Shown here one piece after another: positions 7,933-17,900 of a stretch of 64,000 nt of DNA (position 1 is its first letter; each line of letters opens with the position of its first letter). The stretch lies in the IMG/VR virus record IMGVR_UViG_3300027969_000044, positions 1 through 64,000 of that record. The stretch is one strand, 5' to 3'. The position numbers and the translations under genes are program-made. The notes under the pieces are model-generated. The model ran no database searches and was not told the origin of the DNA. It saw only the letters and a list, made by a program, of their open reading frames with translations. This DNA comes from a virus.

Positions 7933-8247
7933 ATGGACAAGAAACTTTCTCGCCACTTAAAAAATCTTAAACTATTTAATAATCAACGTAAAGCCTGGTT
8001 AATACTCAGCGCATTGGTAGTATTAGTAATTGGAAAAATTGTATTTGATCAAACAATTCTGGATTCTCATCATTACGTATGGGCAATGGTAGCTTTTGGT
8101 TTAACCATTTCGGTGACTTGGTGGTACTGGACAATGCGACTTATCCGCCAACTTATTGATCATCGTCAACAAGAATCTGAGATACTAGTTGACATTGTCA
8201 ACTCAATTAAAGATATCAAAGAAGACGTAAAAAATCTACCGAAGTAG
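7933..8247 (+). CDS. Two-TM membrane protein
   Basis: The protein has 104 residues with a basic N-terminus, two membrane helices (about residues 21-38 and 48-66) and a charged, probably coiled C-terminal tail (QQESEILVDIVNSIKDIKED). The topology would place both ends in the cytoplasm. A holin or membrane-anchoring role is possible from topology alone, but a better holin candidate lies beside the endolysin. The ribosome site GGGAG lies 7 bases before ATG and is covered by the hairpin described upstream. Confidence 0.65.
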   Translation: MDKKLSRHLKNLKLFNNQRKAWLILSALVVLVIGKIVFDQTILDSHHYVWAMVAFGLTISVTWWYWTMRLIRQLIDHRQQESEILVDIVNSIKDIKEDVKNLPK

Positions 8248-8276
8248 TTGACACGATAAATAAAGATCTATACAAT
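8248..8276 (+). promoter_or_regulatory. Sigma-70 promoter overlapping a late-type box
   Basis: TTGACA (8248-8253) and TACAAT (8271-8276) have a 17-base spacer, so this is a strong host-type promoter for the QueD-like gene. The spacer contains GATAAATA (8255-8262), the late-type box, so the site could be used in both phases. The leader of about 80 bases includes AGCGG (8284-8288) and CCGCT downstream, which could pair, and AAAGGAG before the ATG at 8364. Confidence 0.75.
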
Positions 8277-8363
8277 AATTGTTAGCGGTCTTTTAACGTC
8301 ATTCACCCCGCTTTATAAATTCTGCATGTCGTCAAACTTGCTACCTTATAAAGGAGACTAGAG

Positions 8364-8870
8364 ATGGCAAATCTTCAACCCGTACAATACAAGTACACAA
8401 GCACTAAAGAATATCACGACGCATTTCCCTGCGCCTATCGCCAATGGCGAGCTGATAGTCACTGTAATCTAAATCACGGCTATTCATTTAGCATGAAATT
8501 TTACTTTGGCACCAACGACCTAGATGTCCGCAATTGGGCGGCTGACTATGGTGGTTTAAAAGAACTAAAGAAAATCCTAGAAGACCAATTTGACCATACT
8601 ACCTTGGTCAGTGCCGATGATCCAGAATTAGAATTCTACAAAGAAATGGAACGCCGCAAGTTGGCTAAACTAACTATCCTTCCTGCTCTAGGTTGCGAAG
8701 CACTAAGCGACATGCTGTACAAGTATGTCAATGGTGTTTACATTCCGGACATGTGGGGTGACGGTGAAAGCAAACGCCTTTGGTGCTATCGTGTAGAAGT
8801 ACGTGAAACTCAAAGTAATATGGCTTTCCGTGAAGGTCATCGTGAATGGAATGAAGACCTCTTTGCGTGA
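8364..8870 (+). CDS. queD: 6-carboxytetrahydropterin synthase-like (QueD family)
   Basis: This 168-residue protein matches the QueD/6-pyruvoyltetrahydropterin synthase fold. It has a catalytic cysteine in SHCNLNHGYSFS (C34), WAADYGGLKELKK, the Asp-His pair in FDHTTLV (D77, H78), GCEALSDMLYKYV and the late glutamate in VEVRETQS. QueD makes 6-carboxytetrahydropterin, the second step toward preQ0 and 7-deazaguanines. Two usual zinc histidines are tyrosines here (CAY and HGY). I recall this CAYRQWRA...HGY form from other phages, so it looks like a subfamily rather than decay. The DpdA-like gene at 62157 suggests a DNA-modification role. Confidence 0.7.
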   Translation: MANLQPVQYKYTSTKEYHDAFPCAYRQWRADSHCNLNHGYSFSMKFYFGTNDLDVRNWAADYGGLKELKKILEDQFDHTTLVSADDPELEFYKEMERRKLAKLTILPALGCEALSDMLYKYVNGVYIPDMWGDGESKRLWCYRVEVRETQSNMAFREGHREWNEDLFA

Positions 8871-9093
8871 ACTGTTTGATCGCTGGATTGAATGGGTTGC
8901 TACTGTATCATTTTTATGTTCAGTAGCACTGACCTCGCTTAACTATTACCCAGAGTATTTGTATCTAAGTTTGTTTACAAATTTACTTTGGTTAATAGTA
9001 GGCATGGTTTGGCGCAAGTGGTCTTTAATCTTTGTTGAAGCTGTAGTATGTGTAATGTATACTATAGGAATAATCAAATACTGGATTACCTAA
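8851..9093 (+). CDS. Three-TM small membrane protein
   Basis: I start this gene at ATG 8851, overlapping the QueD-like gene by 20 bases; a GTG upstream at 8803 would add a segment that merely shadows the previous gene. The 80-residue product has three likely membrane helices (about residues 14-30, 35-52 and 57-74) and ends in IIKYWIT. It resembles short unassigned membrane proteins of T4-like marine phages. No transport motif is certain. Confidence 0.6.
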   Translation: MKTSLRELFDRWIEWVATVSFLCSVALTSLNYYPEYLYLSLFTNLLWLIVGMVWRKWSLIFVEAVVCVMYTIGIIKYWIT

Positions 9094-9251
9094 TGAAAAG
9101 AGTTTGGCGACTGTGGGCTAAGGCCATTGGAGAAAAAGCAGGCAATACGGACAATGAAGCTGATCGTATTGCTTGCTTTCGTACCTTAATTGTGTTAATA
9201 TATGTTATCACAAACTTTTTTATAATTGCAGGCGTTATAAGGCATTGGTAA
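9093..9251 (+). CDS. Small single-TM conserved phage protein
   Basis: The ATG at 9093 overlaps the upstream stop (TAATGA). The 52-residue product combines KRVWRLWAKAIGEKAGNTDN, then EADRIACFRTL, with a C-terminal membrane helix ending in IAGVIRHW. I recognise this short sequence type as recurrent in T4-like cyanophages, always without function. The N-terminal amphipathic part is likely cytoplasmic. It is tightly packed between the three-TM protein and uvdE. Confidence 0.65.
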   Translation: MKRVWRLWAKAIGEKAGNTDNEADRIACFRTLIVLIYVITNFFIIAGVIRHW

Positions 9252-10270
9252 TGGGCAAACTCGGATTCGCATGTAAATGGATCGATCATCCACATCAGAC
9301 AGATGGAATTAAACCTACAGACGATTGTAAGAAATACAATACAGGATCTACTACAGTAGCCTGGCTTGATCGACAAAGTCGCGATGTAGCTGAACAAAAA
9401 CTTTGGGACCTAATGGTAGGCAATATTGAAGCTGTTCAAAAACTTGTAGGTAAGGTTAGCGAACTTGATGAGCCACTTCGTATGGTTCGTATTGGCAGTG
9501 ATATTCTGCCTGTTTACACTCATGCTACGTATGCGTATTATTGGCAACGCCCCGATGTTATTTCATACGCTGAAAAAGCATTTGCAAGGGTGGGAGATAT
9601 TGCTCGTGCTAACAATGTTCGATTATCTTTTCATCCTGGGCAGTTTACAGTTCTAGCATCTGAAAACGATGGAATTGTAGAGCGTTCAATTGAAGAATTT
9701 GAGTATCATGCCGACATGGCCCGTATGATGGGATATGGTAAAAAGTTTCAAGACTTTAAAATTAATGTACACATTAGTGGCAAACGAGGTCCAGACGGAA
9801 TTCGTGCCGCTTATAAACGATTAAGCCCAGAAGCTCGTAACTGTATTACTATCGAAAATGAAGAAAACTCTTGGGGATTAGATGATTGCCTTACTATTAG
9901 TGACTTGGTGCCTATCGTTCTTGATATTCATCACCATTGGATTAAAACAGGAGAGTACATCTCCCCCGTGGACCCCCGTGTTGATCGGGTGGTTCAGTCT
10001 TGGCGTGGTGTCCGGCCTACTATGCATTATTCTATTAGCCGTGAAGATTATCTTGTGGATCATGACCTACTTTGCGCTCCCAACTATACAACTCTTTTAG
10101 AAAGCGGATACAAAAAGCAAAATCTCAGAGCACACTCTGACTTTTACTGGAATAAAGAAGTTAACGACTGGGCATTACAGTTCTTAAATACACATGACAT
10201 CATGTGCGAGTCTAAGGCTAAAAACTTAGCCAGCTTTGCCCTTTACGATTATTACAGGAACAAATCATGA
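9251..10270 (+). CDS. uvdE: UV damage endonuclease UvdE
   Basis: This 339-residue protein has the blocks of the UvdE/UVDE family, a TIM-barrel metal enzyme that nicks DNA 5' to UV photoproducts: RIGSDILPVYTHATYAY, SFHPGQFTVLASEND, NVHISGKRGP, ITIENEENSWG, VLDIHHHW, MHYS, AHSDFYWN and ESKAKNLA. The His/Glu/Asp residues in these blocks are the metal ligands of the family. I start at ATG 9251, directly after the previous stop, since the upstream extension only reads through other genes. It gives the phage an excision-repair entry step useful in sunlit water. Confidence 0.93.
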   Translation: MGKLGFACKWIDHPHQTDGIKPTDDCKKYNTGSTTVAWLDRQSRDVAEQKLWDLMVGNIEAVQKLVGKVSELDEPLRMVRIGSDILPVYTHATYAYYWQRPDVISYAEKAFARVGDIARANNVRLSFHPGQFTVLASENDGIVERSIEEFEYHADMARMMGYGKKFQDFKINVHISGKRGPDGIRAAYKRLSPEARNCITIENEENSWGLDDCLTISDLVPIVLDIHHHWIKTGEYISPVDPRVDRVVQSWRGVRPTMHYSISREDYLVDHDLLCAPNYTTLLESGYKKQNLRAHSDFYWNKEVNDWALQFLNTHDIMCESKAKNLASFALYDYYRNKS

Positions 10271-10434
10271 CAACCGTTATCCTCGAAGAAGATCCAGAGA
10301 CCGGAGAGTTGATTATGCCCATCCCGGACAACATGTGGAAAGAGTTAGGATGGGAAATCGGAGACACACTTGTTTGGGAAGTACATCCTGACAACACAAT
10401 ACATCTAACTAAAAAAGAAAGTACAACTAAATGA
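10267..10434 (+). CDS. Small AbrB-like (swapped-hairpin) protein
   Basis: This 55-residue frame overlaps uvdE and the following gene by four bases each. The sequence (EEDPETGELIMPIPDNMWKE, then LGWEIGDTLVWEV and HLTKK) has the strand-turn-strand pattern of SpoVT/AbrB-type small DNA-binding or antitoxin-like proteins. The same type of mini-protein appears in other marine T4-like phages. No toxin partner is next to it. The fold assignment is by pattern only. Confidence 0.6.
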   Translation: MTTVILEEDPETGELIMPIPDNMWKELGWEIGDTLVWEVHPDNTIHLTKKESTTK

Positions 10435-11213
10435 AAACAGTTTTTTATGCCTGGCTAACAGACGATTTTAAAAATACAATTATCGACTTTGATAATTTTG
10501 AAAAGAGCTTTAAACACTTTCATCCAGATGTAGATTTGGTAGTGTTTGATACAGCAGATATTAAAAAGCTGTTTTCAGAAAAGCCCTGGCTAAACCATTG
10601 TAACTGTAAAGCATCGTTTGCCAAGTTATTGTATAACGACTACGACTTAGTTGTTAACGTAGACGCAGACTTTTACTTTTTTGATCGTCTAACAGAATTG
10701 CTCGAAGGTGATTACGACATTGCCGCGTGTGCTAATTTTAATGTAATTAATAACAACGTTGACATTGCTGGTGGAGAACTTAATGGACTTCCTATTCCTA
10801 CAGTTGATCATCCTGTTTATATACAGGGTGGACTAATTGCTAGTCCTAATAAGAAGTTTTGGGATCAGTACGAGGAGTACAGCAGAATCTTATCAGACGA
10901 CATGCGTATTAAAGAAAACGATGTGTTGAATGTTATTTGGCACGGCGGATACGGATACAATACCAAAGTGCTAGATGGTTCTACAGATTTCAAGTCGCCA
11001 GACTTTAAACAGTATTACAACTGTGCTAGCCTAGGCAGAGAAGCGCAGGCCGTGATAAAAGATGGAAAAGTCCATCTTGATGACAAAGTTATGAGAAGCT
11101 ACCATGTTGCTCACGGCAACAACGGACCTCAAGGTATTCGAAAACACCGGTTGAATGAACTGTTTAGACCTGAGGTAGTAAACTGGTTCAATTCAACGGT
11201 GAATACTAATTAA
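10431..11213 (+). CDS. GT-A-fold glycosyltransferase-like protein
   Basis: This 260-residue protein resembles GT8-type or related glycosyltransferases. The N-terminal Rossmann-like part leads to a D-x-D motif (D78-A-D80 in VVNVDADFYFFDRL) for a metal-nucleotide sugar. It is followed by QGGLIASPNKKFWDQYEEY and ENDVLNVIWHGG, which resemble the acceptor-side blocks, and by a late histidine in YHVAHGNNG. The acceptor could be DNA, a fibre protein or host glycan. It is the last plus-strand gene before two minus-strand genes. Confidence 0.65.
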   Translation: MKTVFYAWLTDDFKNTIIDFDNFEKSFKHFHPDVDLVVFDTADIKKLFSEKPWLNHCNCKASFAKLLYNDYDLVVNVDADFYFFDRLTELLEGDYDIAACANFNVINNNVDIAGGELNGLPIPTVDHPVYIQGGLIASPNKKFWDQYEEYSRILSDDMRIKENDVLNVIWHGGYGYNTKVLDGSTDFKSPDFKQYYNCASLGREAQAVIKDGKVHLDDKVMRSYHVAHGNNGPQGIRKHRLNELFRPEVVNWFNSTVNTN

Positions 11214-11506
11214 GCCTTTTTAGCCTTAACAGTTTTTGCTTTAGCAGGTGCCTTTGGCTTAACGGCCTTAGGTGCCTTTTCTACTTTTGCCTTAGGCGCT
11301 CTAGGAGCACGTGGCTTCTTAGTAGGAGCAGTTCCCATATCAGAAGTTTCTAGATCTAACGCAACTGCCACGGCAACTGTGTTAACTTCTGCTGGCTTCT
11401 GTACTTCTTCTACAGGAGCTGGTTGTGCCTCAACTTTATAAGGTGGTGCTGGGGTTTCTGTTGCTACTTTAGAAGTACCAAAGAAGGACTTGATGAATTT
11501 GATCAT
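11210..11506 (-). CDS. Lys/Ala/Pro-rich histone-like protein
   Basis: This minus-strand gene encodes 98 residues. A short hydrophobic/basic start (MIKFIKSFFGTSK) leads to a Pro/Glu/Val linker, and the last 40 residues are almost only K, A and P (KKPRAPRAPKAKVEKAPKA and KPKAPAKAKTVKAKKA). That composition is typical of histone H1-like DNA-condensing tails. It has AAAAGGAA (complement of 11516-11523) as ribosome site and a GTTAAATA box (complement of 11534-11541) upstream, so it is probably late. A role in DNA packaging or binding is inference. Confidence 0.65.
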   Translation of the reverse strand: MIKFIKSFFGTSKVATETPAPPYKVEAQPAPVEEVQKPAEVNTVAVAVALDLETSDMGTAPTKKPRAPRAPKAKVEKAPKAVKPKAPAKAKTVKAKKA

Positions 11507-11533
11507 ATTAATGATTCCTTTTAATTAAACATA

Positions 11534-11541
11534 TATTTAAC
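11534..11541 (-). promoter_or_regulatory. Late-type box for the KAP-rich gene
   Basis: On the minus strand this reads GTTAAATA, a T4-late-like -10 element. It lies about 28 bases before the start codon at 11506, leaving room for the AAAAGGAA ribosome site in the leader. Support is by similarity with the other TAAATA boxes in the window. Confidence 0.4.
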
Positions 11542-11557
11542 ACAATAAGTACCGTGT

Positions 11558-11845
11558 TTAAATTTTACTTATGTCAATATTACTGTTTACAGGCGCATCC
11601 CATATAAATCTACGCTCAACGCCCTTTTTTTGAGCAAAGCGTTTTGAATCACAATTTTTACAAACATGAAAATAATGGTTGTTTAATCGCTTGGGATTCA
11701 TACGTCCCCGCTCTCTTTCAAATAGATCGCTACAGCTATCGCATCGAAATATAACAACACAGTACTCTCTCCAATGCGTGTGTTCATGTCCTAGCGTACT
11801 CTTACGAGTGAAATATCTTTTACGTGTTTCAGTTTTCAAAAACAT
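11558..11845 (-). CDS. Zinc-ribbon conserved phage protein
   Basis: This 95-residue minus-strand protein has two Cys pairs (C35-x2-C38 in FRCDSCSDLF and C62-x2-C65 in HVCKNCDSKRF) and a basic C-terminal block, QKKGVERRFIWDAPVNSN. I recognise this end (AQKKG-ERR-W-PVSS/NS-DISK) from unassigned small proteins of T4-like marine phages. Zinc and nucleic-acid binding are plausible. It has no Shine-Dalgarno; a GTAAATA box ends only four bases before its ATG. Confidence 0.65.
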   Translation of the reverse strand: MFLKTETRKRYFTRKSTLGHEHTHWREYCVVIFRCDSCSDLFERERGRMNPKRLNNHYFHVCKNCDSKRFAQKKGVERRFIWDAPVNSNIDISKI

Positions 11846-11849
11846 AAGG

Positions 11850-11856
11850 TATTTAC
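11850..11856 (-). promoter_or_regulatory. Late-type box 4 nt before ATG (minus strand)
   Basis: The minus strand reads GTAAATA (11856 down to 11850), then CCTT, then ATG (11845-11843). Transcription starting the usual 6-7 bases after a -10 element would begin at or next to the A of the ATG. No ribosome site is present upstream, so a leaderless mRNA is predicted. Confidence 0.5.
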
Positions 11857-11879
11857 ATTAAGATTACAAAACAGTTTGG

Positions 11880-11885
11880 TAAATA
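11880..11885 (+). promoter_or_regulatory. Late-type box for the giant fibre gene
   Basis: GGTAAATA is present at 11878-11885, 32 bases before the ATG at 11918, with GAGAGA (11906-11911) as a weak ribosome site between. It is arranged back to back with the minus-strand box at 11850-11856, making a divergent late-type promoter pair. Confidence 0.45.
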
Positions 11886-11917
11886 AGATGAACAGCACTT
11901 ATTGTGAGAGACTACAC

Positions 11918-14900
11918 ATGGCAAATAAAAAAATCATTAATATCGGTAATCAAAGCAACGACGGAACTGGCGATACAATTCGCGATGCGTTCGATAAAGT
12001 CAATAGTAACTTTGATGATCTTTACAACGTAGCAGGCTTAGGAGACGGTTTACGATTTGTTAAACTACGCGAAGCACCAGCAACATTAAGTTCTAGTACC
12101 ATTTTAGGTATCAATACCAGTGCTACAAAAATTGTACAACGCACATTAGTTGCCAGTACTGGTGTTCAAATTACACTAACTGATGATAGTATCATCATTG
12201 CCAACACAGCTAGTAACTTAAAATCTGATGCAAATCCAGTGTTAGGTGGCGATTTAGATGGTCTTTTCAGTCATAAAGGTATCAAATTCAGCGAACCTAC
12301 TAACGATTATGATACTGTTACTAAGAAGTGGGTCTACGATAACTTCTTAAACAGAGATGCCAAATACGAAAAGGACGACACAGTTCCTCCTGCTTATTTT
12401 GGAAATCCAGTTGCAACCGCTGAAGGTAGTACACTTAGATCCAATCCAATTGCTCTTACAACTGCTACTAAAGCCGGACATTTGGTTAATAAAGAATACG
12501 CTGACCGTAAGATCAGTCTCAAAGGCGCATACTCAGTTGATCCTGCTACAAATACCGTAAACCCAGCCATGGGTACAATGACCGGACCGTTGGTATTGTT
12601 CCGCGATCCAATTACACAAGATGATGTAGACTTTGGTGGAAAAATTGCGGCAACTAAATCATATGTTGACAGTTCCAGCTTTGTCAGCGCGGTTAACTTC
12701 TTCGTTGCTACCACTGGACGTGATAACCGAACAGATATTCCTTCTTTTAAGAAAGGTCGTGCGCTAGCATACGCATTTAAAACTATCGGACAAGCTGGTA
12801 AAGCCGCCGAAGAGATGCTGGCTATTTCGCAAGTTGTGCTTGGACCATACCAAAAACTTATTACAACCAACAACGGACTAGCCGATGTTACGGTTAGTAA
12901 TATTGTAGAAACTAGCCCCTATGTTGCCGGCGCAAAAAGAATTAGTGTAGGATGGTCAGGCGGAGAAGGAAAAGGTACTGATGCGTATGCTAACGGAAGT
13001 TTATTTCCTGGTTGCTATATTCTCGGAGAATCAACTGGTGCTATCGGCCTAGTTGAAAAAATTGGTTATACAACTGGTCCAAACTACGAAAACTACGATA
13101 TTGTACCAGTTGACTATGCTAAGACTATTGTTAGTAAGTTAACTCAGATTCAAGCTCAGGGTAATGTTATACTACAATTTCAAACACCAAACTTAGTTAA
13201 CATTCCAGAATTCTGGAAAGGCTATATTTTTAAAGTAGATGCTAGCGTTGGCGGTGGTGAAGGACAAATTGTCGATGTTGGTTACTATACCGACCCAGTT
13301 ACACAAGACGTATACGATCGTATCACTGTTAACTTTACAACTCCATTAGGTAACACGAATAATATTGATGGAGACAAATGGCACGTTTATAGCGGGTACT
13401 TTCAGCTAGGTGAAAGACTACGTTGGGGACAACGTCAAGATAAAACTCAGATCACTATTGTTATTGAATCTGGTGAACATCTAGAAAATTACCCAGTTAG
13501 ATTGAGTAGAAACGTTTCTATACGTGGAGATGAATTCCGACGTTCTATTCCTAAGCCTGCTACGTTTGTTAATAGTGACCTGTCAACAATTTCTGTTAGC
13601 CCATGGGCAAATATCTATTTCCGTCGTGATACACAAACAGACGGATTGCTAATTTCTCAATTAAACAAAGACGTTGATTATGCCGCAAATGAAGGCGGTA
13701 TTCTTACAGCAACACCTGACGGAACTGAAAATAATCGAGACACAGGCGTTGTAACATTTACAGTTTCACAAACTATTAACGGAATTCCTCAGCCAGGGTA
13801 TTCATTGCCATCGTCTTGGAAAGGAAAAGTATTTGTAGGCAACGGTGGACAAGGAGAAATTTTATCTGTAACTGCTAACGTCTTTACTGTTAACTTGGCT
13901 CAAAATAGTTCTTTTGAAAGAAAGTTAACATCCAGTTCTGCATCCGTTGGAAATCAATGGCATGTGTATAACCCTGTTAACTTTGGATATCATTATCTAC
14001 GTGATGCTAAACGTCCTATTAACTACGTTATTAAAAATCAAGCTGGTAACTATCTAACCAGTGCCCGTTTACTAGCATTAAACAAGGGGTATATACAAGC
14101 AGAAATTGGTGCTTACATTGACGCAAAAATTGCTCTAGGTGTAGGCATTTGGGCTGGCTTTAGTTTAACAACTTTACAAAAACAAAAATGTGTCCGAGAC
14201 GTAGGTACTATCATTGATGCTATTTGTGCTGACTTAGACGCAGGTAATATTAGTAACTGTTTAACAGTAGCTGACAGTTATAGAAATGTTCCTACCGTTC
14301 AAAATTATGAACTGTTACAGACTGTAGATGCCATTGCTAAAATTGGAGAGCTGGCTCAACGTGTTGTTCAAAATATTCCTACAGGCGAAGGCCAAGGAAT
14401 CAACTCATATTCTACTAAAGCGCAGACATTTGATAGAACAACATATCAATCTGATATGGCTGTTATTAGGCCAACAATTGGATATGCTTTAGACCCTAAC
14501 AATATCAATATTATTGATGAAGGTTTAGGATATCAATTTCCCCCAACAATTAGTTTTGTAGGCGGAGGATACTCTACTATTGCCAAGGCTACTGCAAACA
14601 TTGACAACGATGGAAAAATTACAGGATTAACATTTACTGACGTGGGAGCTGGATATACATCGGCTCCTCAAATTGTCGTTATTCGAAACCAGACTGGTCT
14701 GCCAGCAGTTGAGGCTGAGATTGAAATCCCATTGGCACCAACTGGGACTATTAAAAGTGTAGAAATAGTTCAACCCGGGCGTGGATACTATTCAACTCCC
14801 GGTGTTAAAGTTGTCGGAAATCCCGGAGCAAGTAGTGGCCTTATTACTATCACTACTGGTACTGTAGGCCCATACACAGTTGTTACATCTGCTAATCTAG

Positions 14901-17900
14901 TCAGTGGCGGAACTGGATATAGTGAAGCATACGTTCAACTAGACAAAGGTACTGGTACTGGTGTCGACAACAGCTTAAACTCGTTAAAGAATTTAACTGA
15001 CGGCATTGGTAGTGTTGTTGGCGGAAACCCAGATTTTAACCCTCCATTGTACAACGATGAGATGGACTGTTTCTTAATGAATGACGCTAACGTTATTCGT
15101 TATGTAAGCTGTCAAGGACATGGCGGTTTCATGAAGGTACTTGACCCCGAAGGTCAAGTTCTTGCTAAATCACCGTATACACAAACAGCATCGTCATTTA
15201 GTCGTAGTAAAAATAGACAAGTGTTCTCTGGAGGTATGTTAGTTGACGGCTTTGCTGGTAACTTACAAATGACCCCTAGACGTAACAGTCAAAATAATTT
15301 AGAAGCAGAAGCAGACTTAGAGACTGGAACACTGACTAAGATTTTTGTTGAAGGACTAAAACGCAAGCCACAGACTCCAACGTTTTTCCTACATCAAGGT
15401 ATTACATTTGAAGTTAACTTTATTAGTGAATTCCAGTTAGACAGTAGTGGAGTAACGTATCAGGCAACACTAAATCTAAACCCAGCTCGTCCTGGAGGAT
15501 TTTCTTCAGGTTATATTAGTGCTACGGGTTTCCAAGGAAGTAAGACACTTCCAGTATCGTTAAGTAGCCCAACGGTACCGGGAGGTGTTAAAGCCGTCGG
15601 TACAATTCAAACTGACGGTGCCGGTGCTCTAGTTGGGACTGGAATTACATTTACTAACCCAGGTGTTGGTTACGTTAATACTGCCGCTACTGTGGTAATT
15701 GGTGGTGCTATTATCAGCTTCCCAATTGATGAGAGCGGAAGTGTTGCTACTGGGTCTGTACAAATTATTAGCTCCGGTACTGGCTACACTAATGGAATGA
15801 CAGTTAACTTTGCTGCATCGGGCGGCACTGGCGGAGTAAGAGCCAATGCTACTGTTATTGCAGCTACAGGTATTGGCGGTATTACAGGATTCAATTGGGT
15901 CAACACAGGTAGTGGTTATACAACAAGTCCGGACTATTGGTTCGGTACTGGATGGAATCAGCGCCTTGCAATTACCAATGGTTTCATCGGAACACTACCA
16001 AGCACTATCGAAACGATCACTGCCGGTAACCGTTCTATGTTGGCAAACGACTTTACACAGGTTAACGACTTAGGCTACGGTATTTTTGTAACCAACGGTG
16101 GCTTCATGGAAAACGTTTCCATGTTTACATACTACTGCTGGACTTCATACTATGCTCTAAATGGTGCTCAGATTAGAACTATTACAGGTTCTAGTGCCTA
16201 TGGTAATTACGGTTTAGTTGCTGAAGGAAGCGATCCTTTAGAAACTCCTATTGCTCTAAAGACACTATCAGACACTAATCAAATTGTTAATTTTAAAAAC
16301 GCAACAGGTTATACCAACGTAGCAGGAGCAAGTATTGTTTATGCTGTTGTTAGTAACTTTGATCCATATGGCAAGAGTGAAGTTGAAGTAAACCATTACG
16401 GTGTTCGCAAAATTTACACTATTGTTAGCGCAACAAGGATTCCAGCAGGCTCTGGAATTCCAAGCAATTACTATCTGTTTAGTTTAGATACCAATGGAGA
16501 AAAGTGGTTCCAAACAATGACCGATGGCGAGGTATTAAACGGAACGTATCGTATCAAGTTTCAACAGAAGTTTAGTGGATTAAATCCAAGTGTTCTAACA
16601 CGTACTGCTACAGTTATTAACTACAGCGAAGATCCTCAAACAACTTATAAAATATCTAGTTTCTCTTATCAAGGCAACGATATTACTTTAGCATCGAGTA
16701 ACAATGCTTACAACTATATCAGTATCCAACCTTGGGTAGAAAGTATATATCGTCAAGGTATCTACAATGTTACTAAAACTGGTGGAACAGGGTACACAGC
16801 TGGTCAGGAAGTCACACTAACATTTAACACAATAACTCCTGTTACAGCCTACGCACAATACGCATACGCAAGCACAACTGAATCAACGTCAAGCGTTATA
16901 ATTACAAATGCTACCGGACCGTTACATGTTGGTATGTTAGCAAACAGCGCCGACCTTGTTAATAACCGCGTTACTTGGGTCAACACTTCAACAAGTAGTC
17001 CAACAAGAATTGGACTAACAACTGCTGTTAAAAATATAACTACTATTTCCCAAATTACATTTACAGGTACACGAGCAGTTGCCAAGGGAACGGCTAACAG
17101 TAGCGGAGTAATTAATTCAATTACAGTTACAGAATCTGGCATTGGATATTCTGCCGACGACAGTGCGTCGGGCGGACCGTTACCAGCTACAGCAAGTTCT
17201 GGTAACTTAGGTGTTACTGCCGCTAAAATAGCGGGCCTAGCTAATACTACAGTTGTTAAAATTAATCAATTGAAGGCAGCAGACTCGGCAAGAATTTTAG
17301 CAGGGTTGGCAGCAAGTACTCCATACTATTATATGTTTGGATATGACGGCTTCTTGTTTAAGATTACAGGGTATCGCTCCCCAACAACTACAGGCCAACC
17401 CTGGGCAGAAATTACTATTCAAAGAATTACGCAGGCTGGCGCAGACATAACTCCTAACGGGTTACCGTCAGAGATGATGGCAAACAACTTGTACGCAGGG
17501 GTAATGCGTAATCAAGATGCAGCTATTACAGTTAAAATTTCTACGCTACGTGCTACATCGCACGATATGGTTGACATTGGTACTGGTGGCTATGCAAGTT
17601 CTAAAATTCCAAACGACTTGTTTGGACCTCCGTTGAGTGCACCAGCAGGTTCAACATCTGAAGTAATTGAACTTAGAAAAGGTCGTGTATTCTTCGTAAC
17701 TACTGACCAAGACGGAACATTTAGTGTAGGCGGTTACTTGATTGTTGATCAGGCCAAGGGACAGGTAAGTTTAAATGCGCCTGTTGCTCTTGCCAACTTA
17801 CCAAGTATTAAATTACAGAAAGGTCAATTAATCGACGACTTTAGTGCTGACTCAGCACTAACTGGAGAAAGCAATAGTACTATTCCAACAGAACGTGCAA

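Noticed and set aside
9173-9250. Upstream start for uvdE at 9173
   Set aside because: The extra 26 residues read across the preceding small gene, and the UvdE family starts with the GKLGFACKW-like block, which fits ATG 9251.
11876-11917. Starts at TTG 11876 or ATG 11888 for the giant fibre
   Set aside because: The TAAATA box lies between or on them, and the conserved NxGxGDxxRxAF block is preceded by just a few residues when starting at 11918, as in the related gene at 22153.
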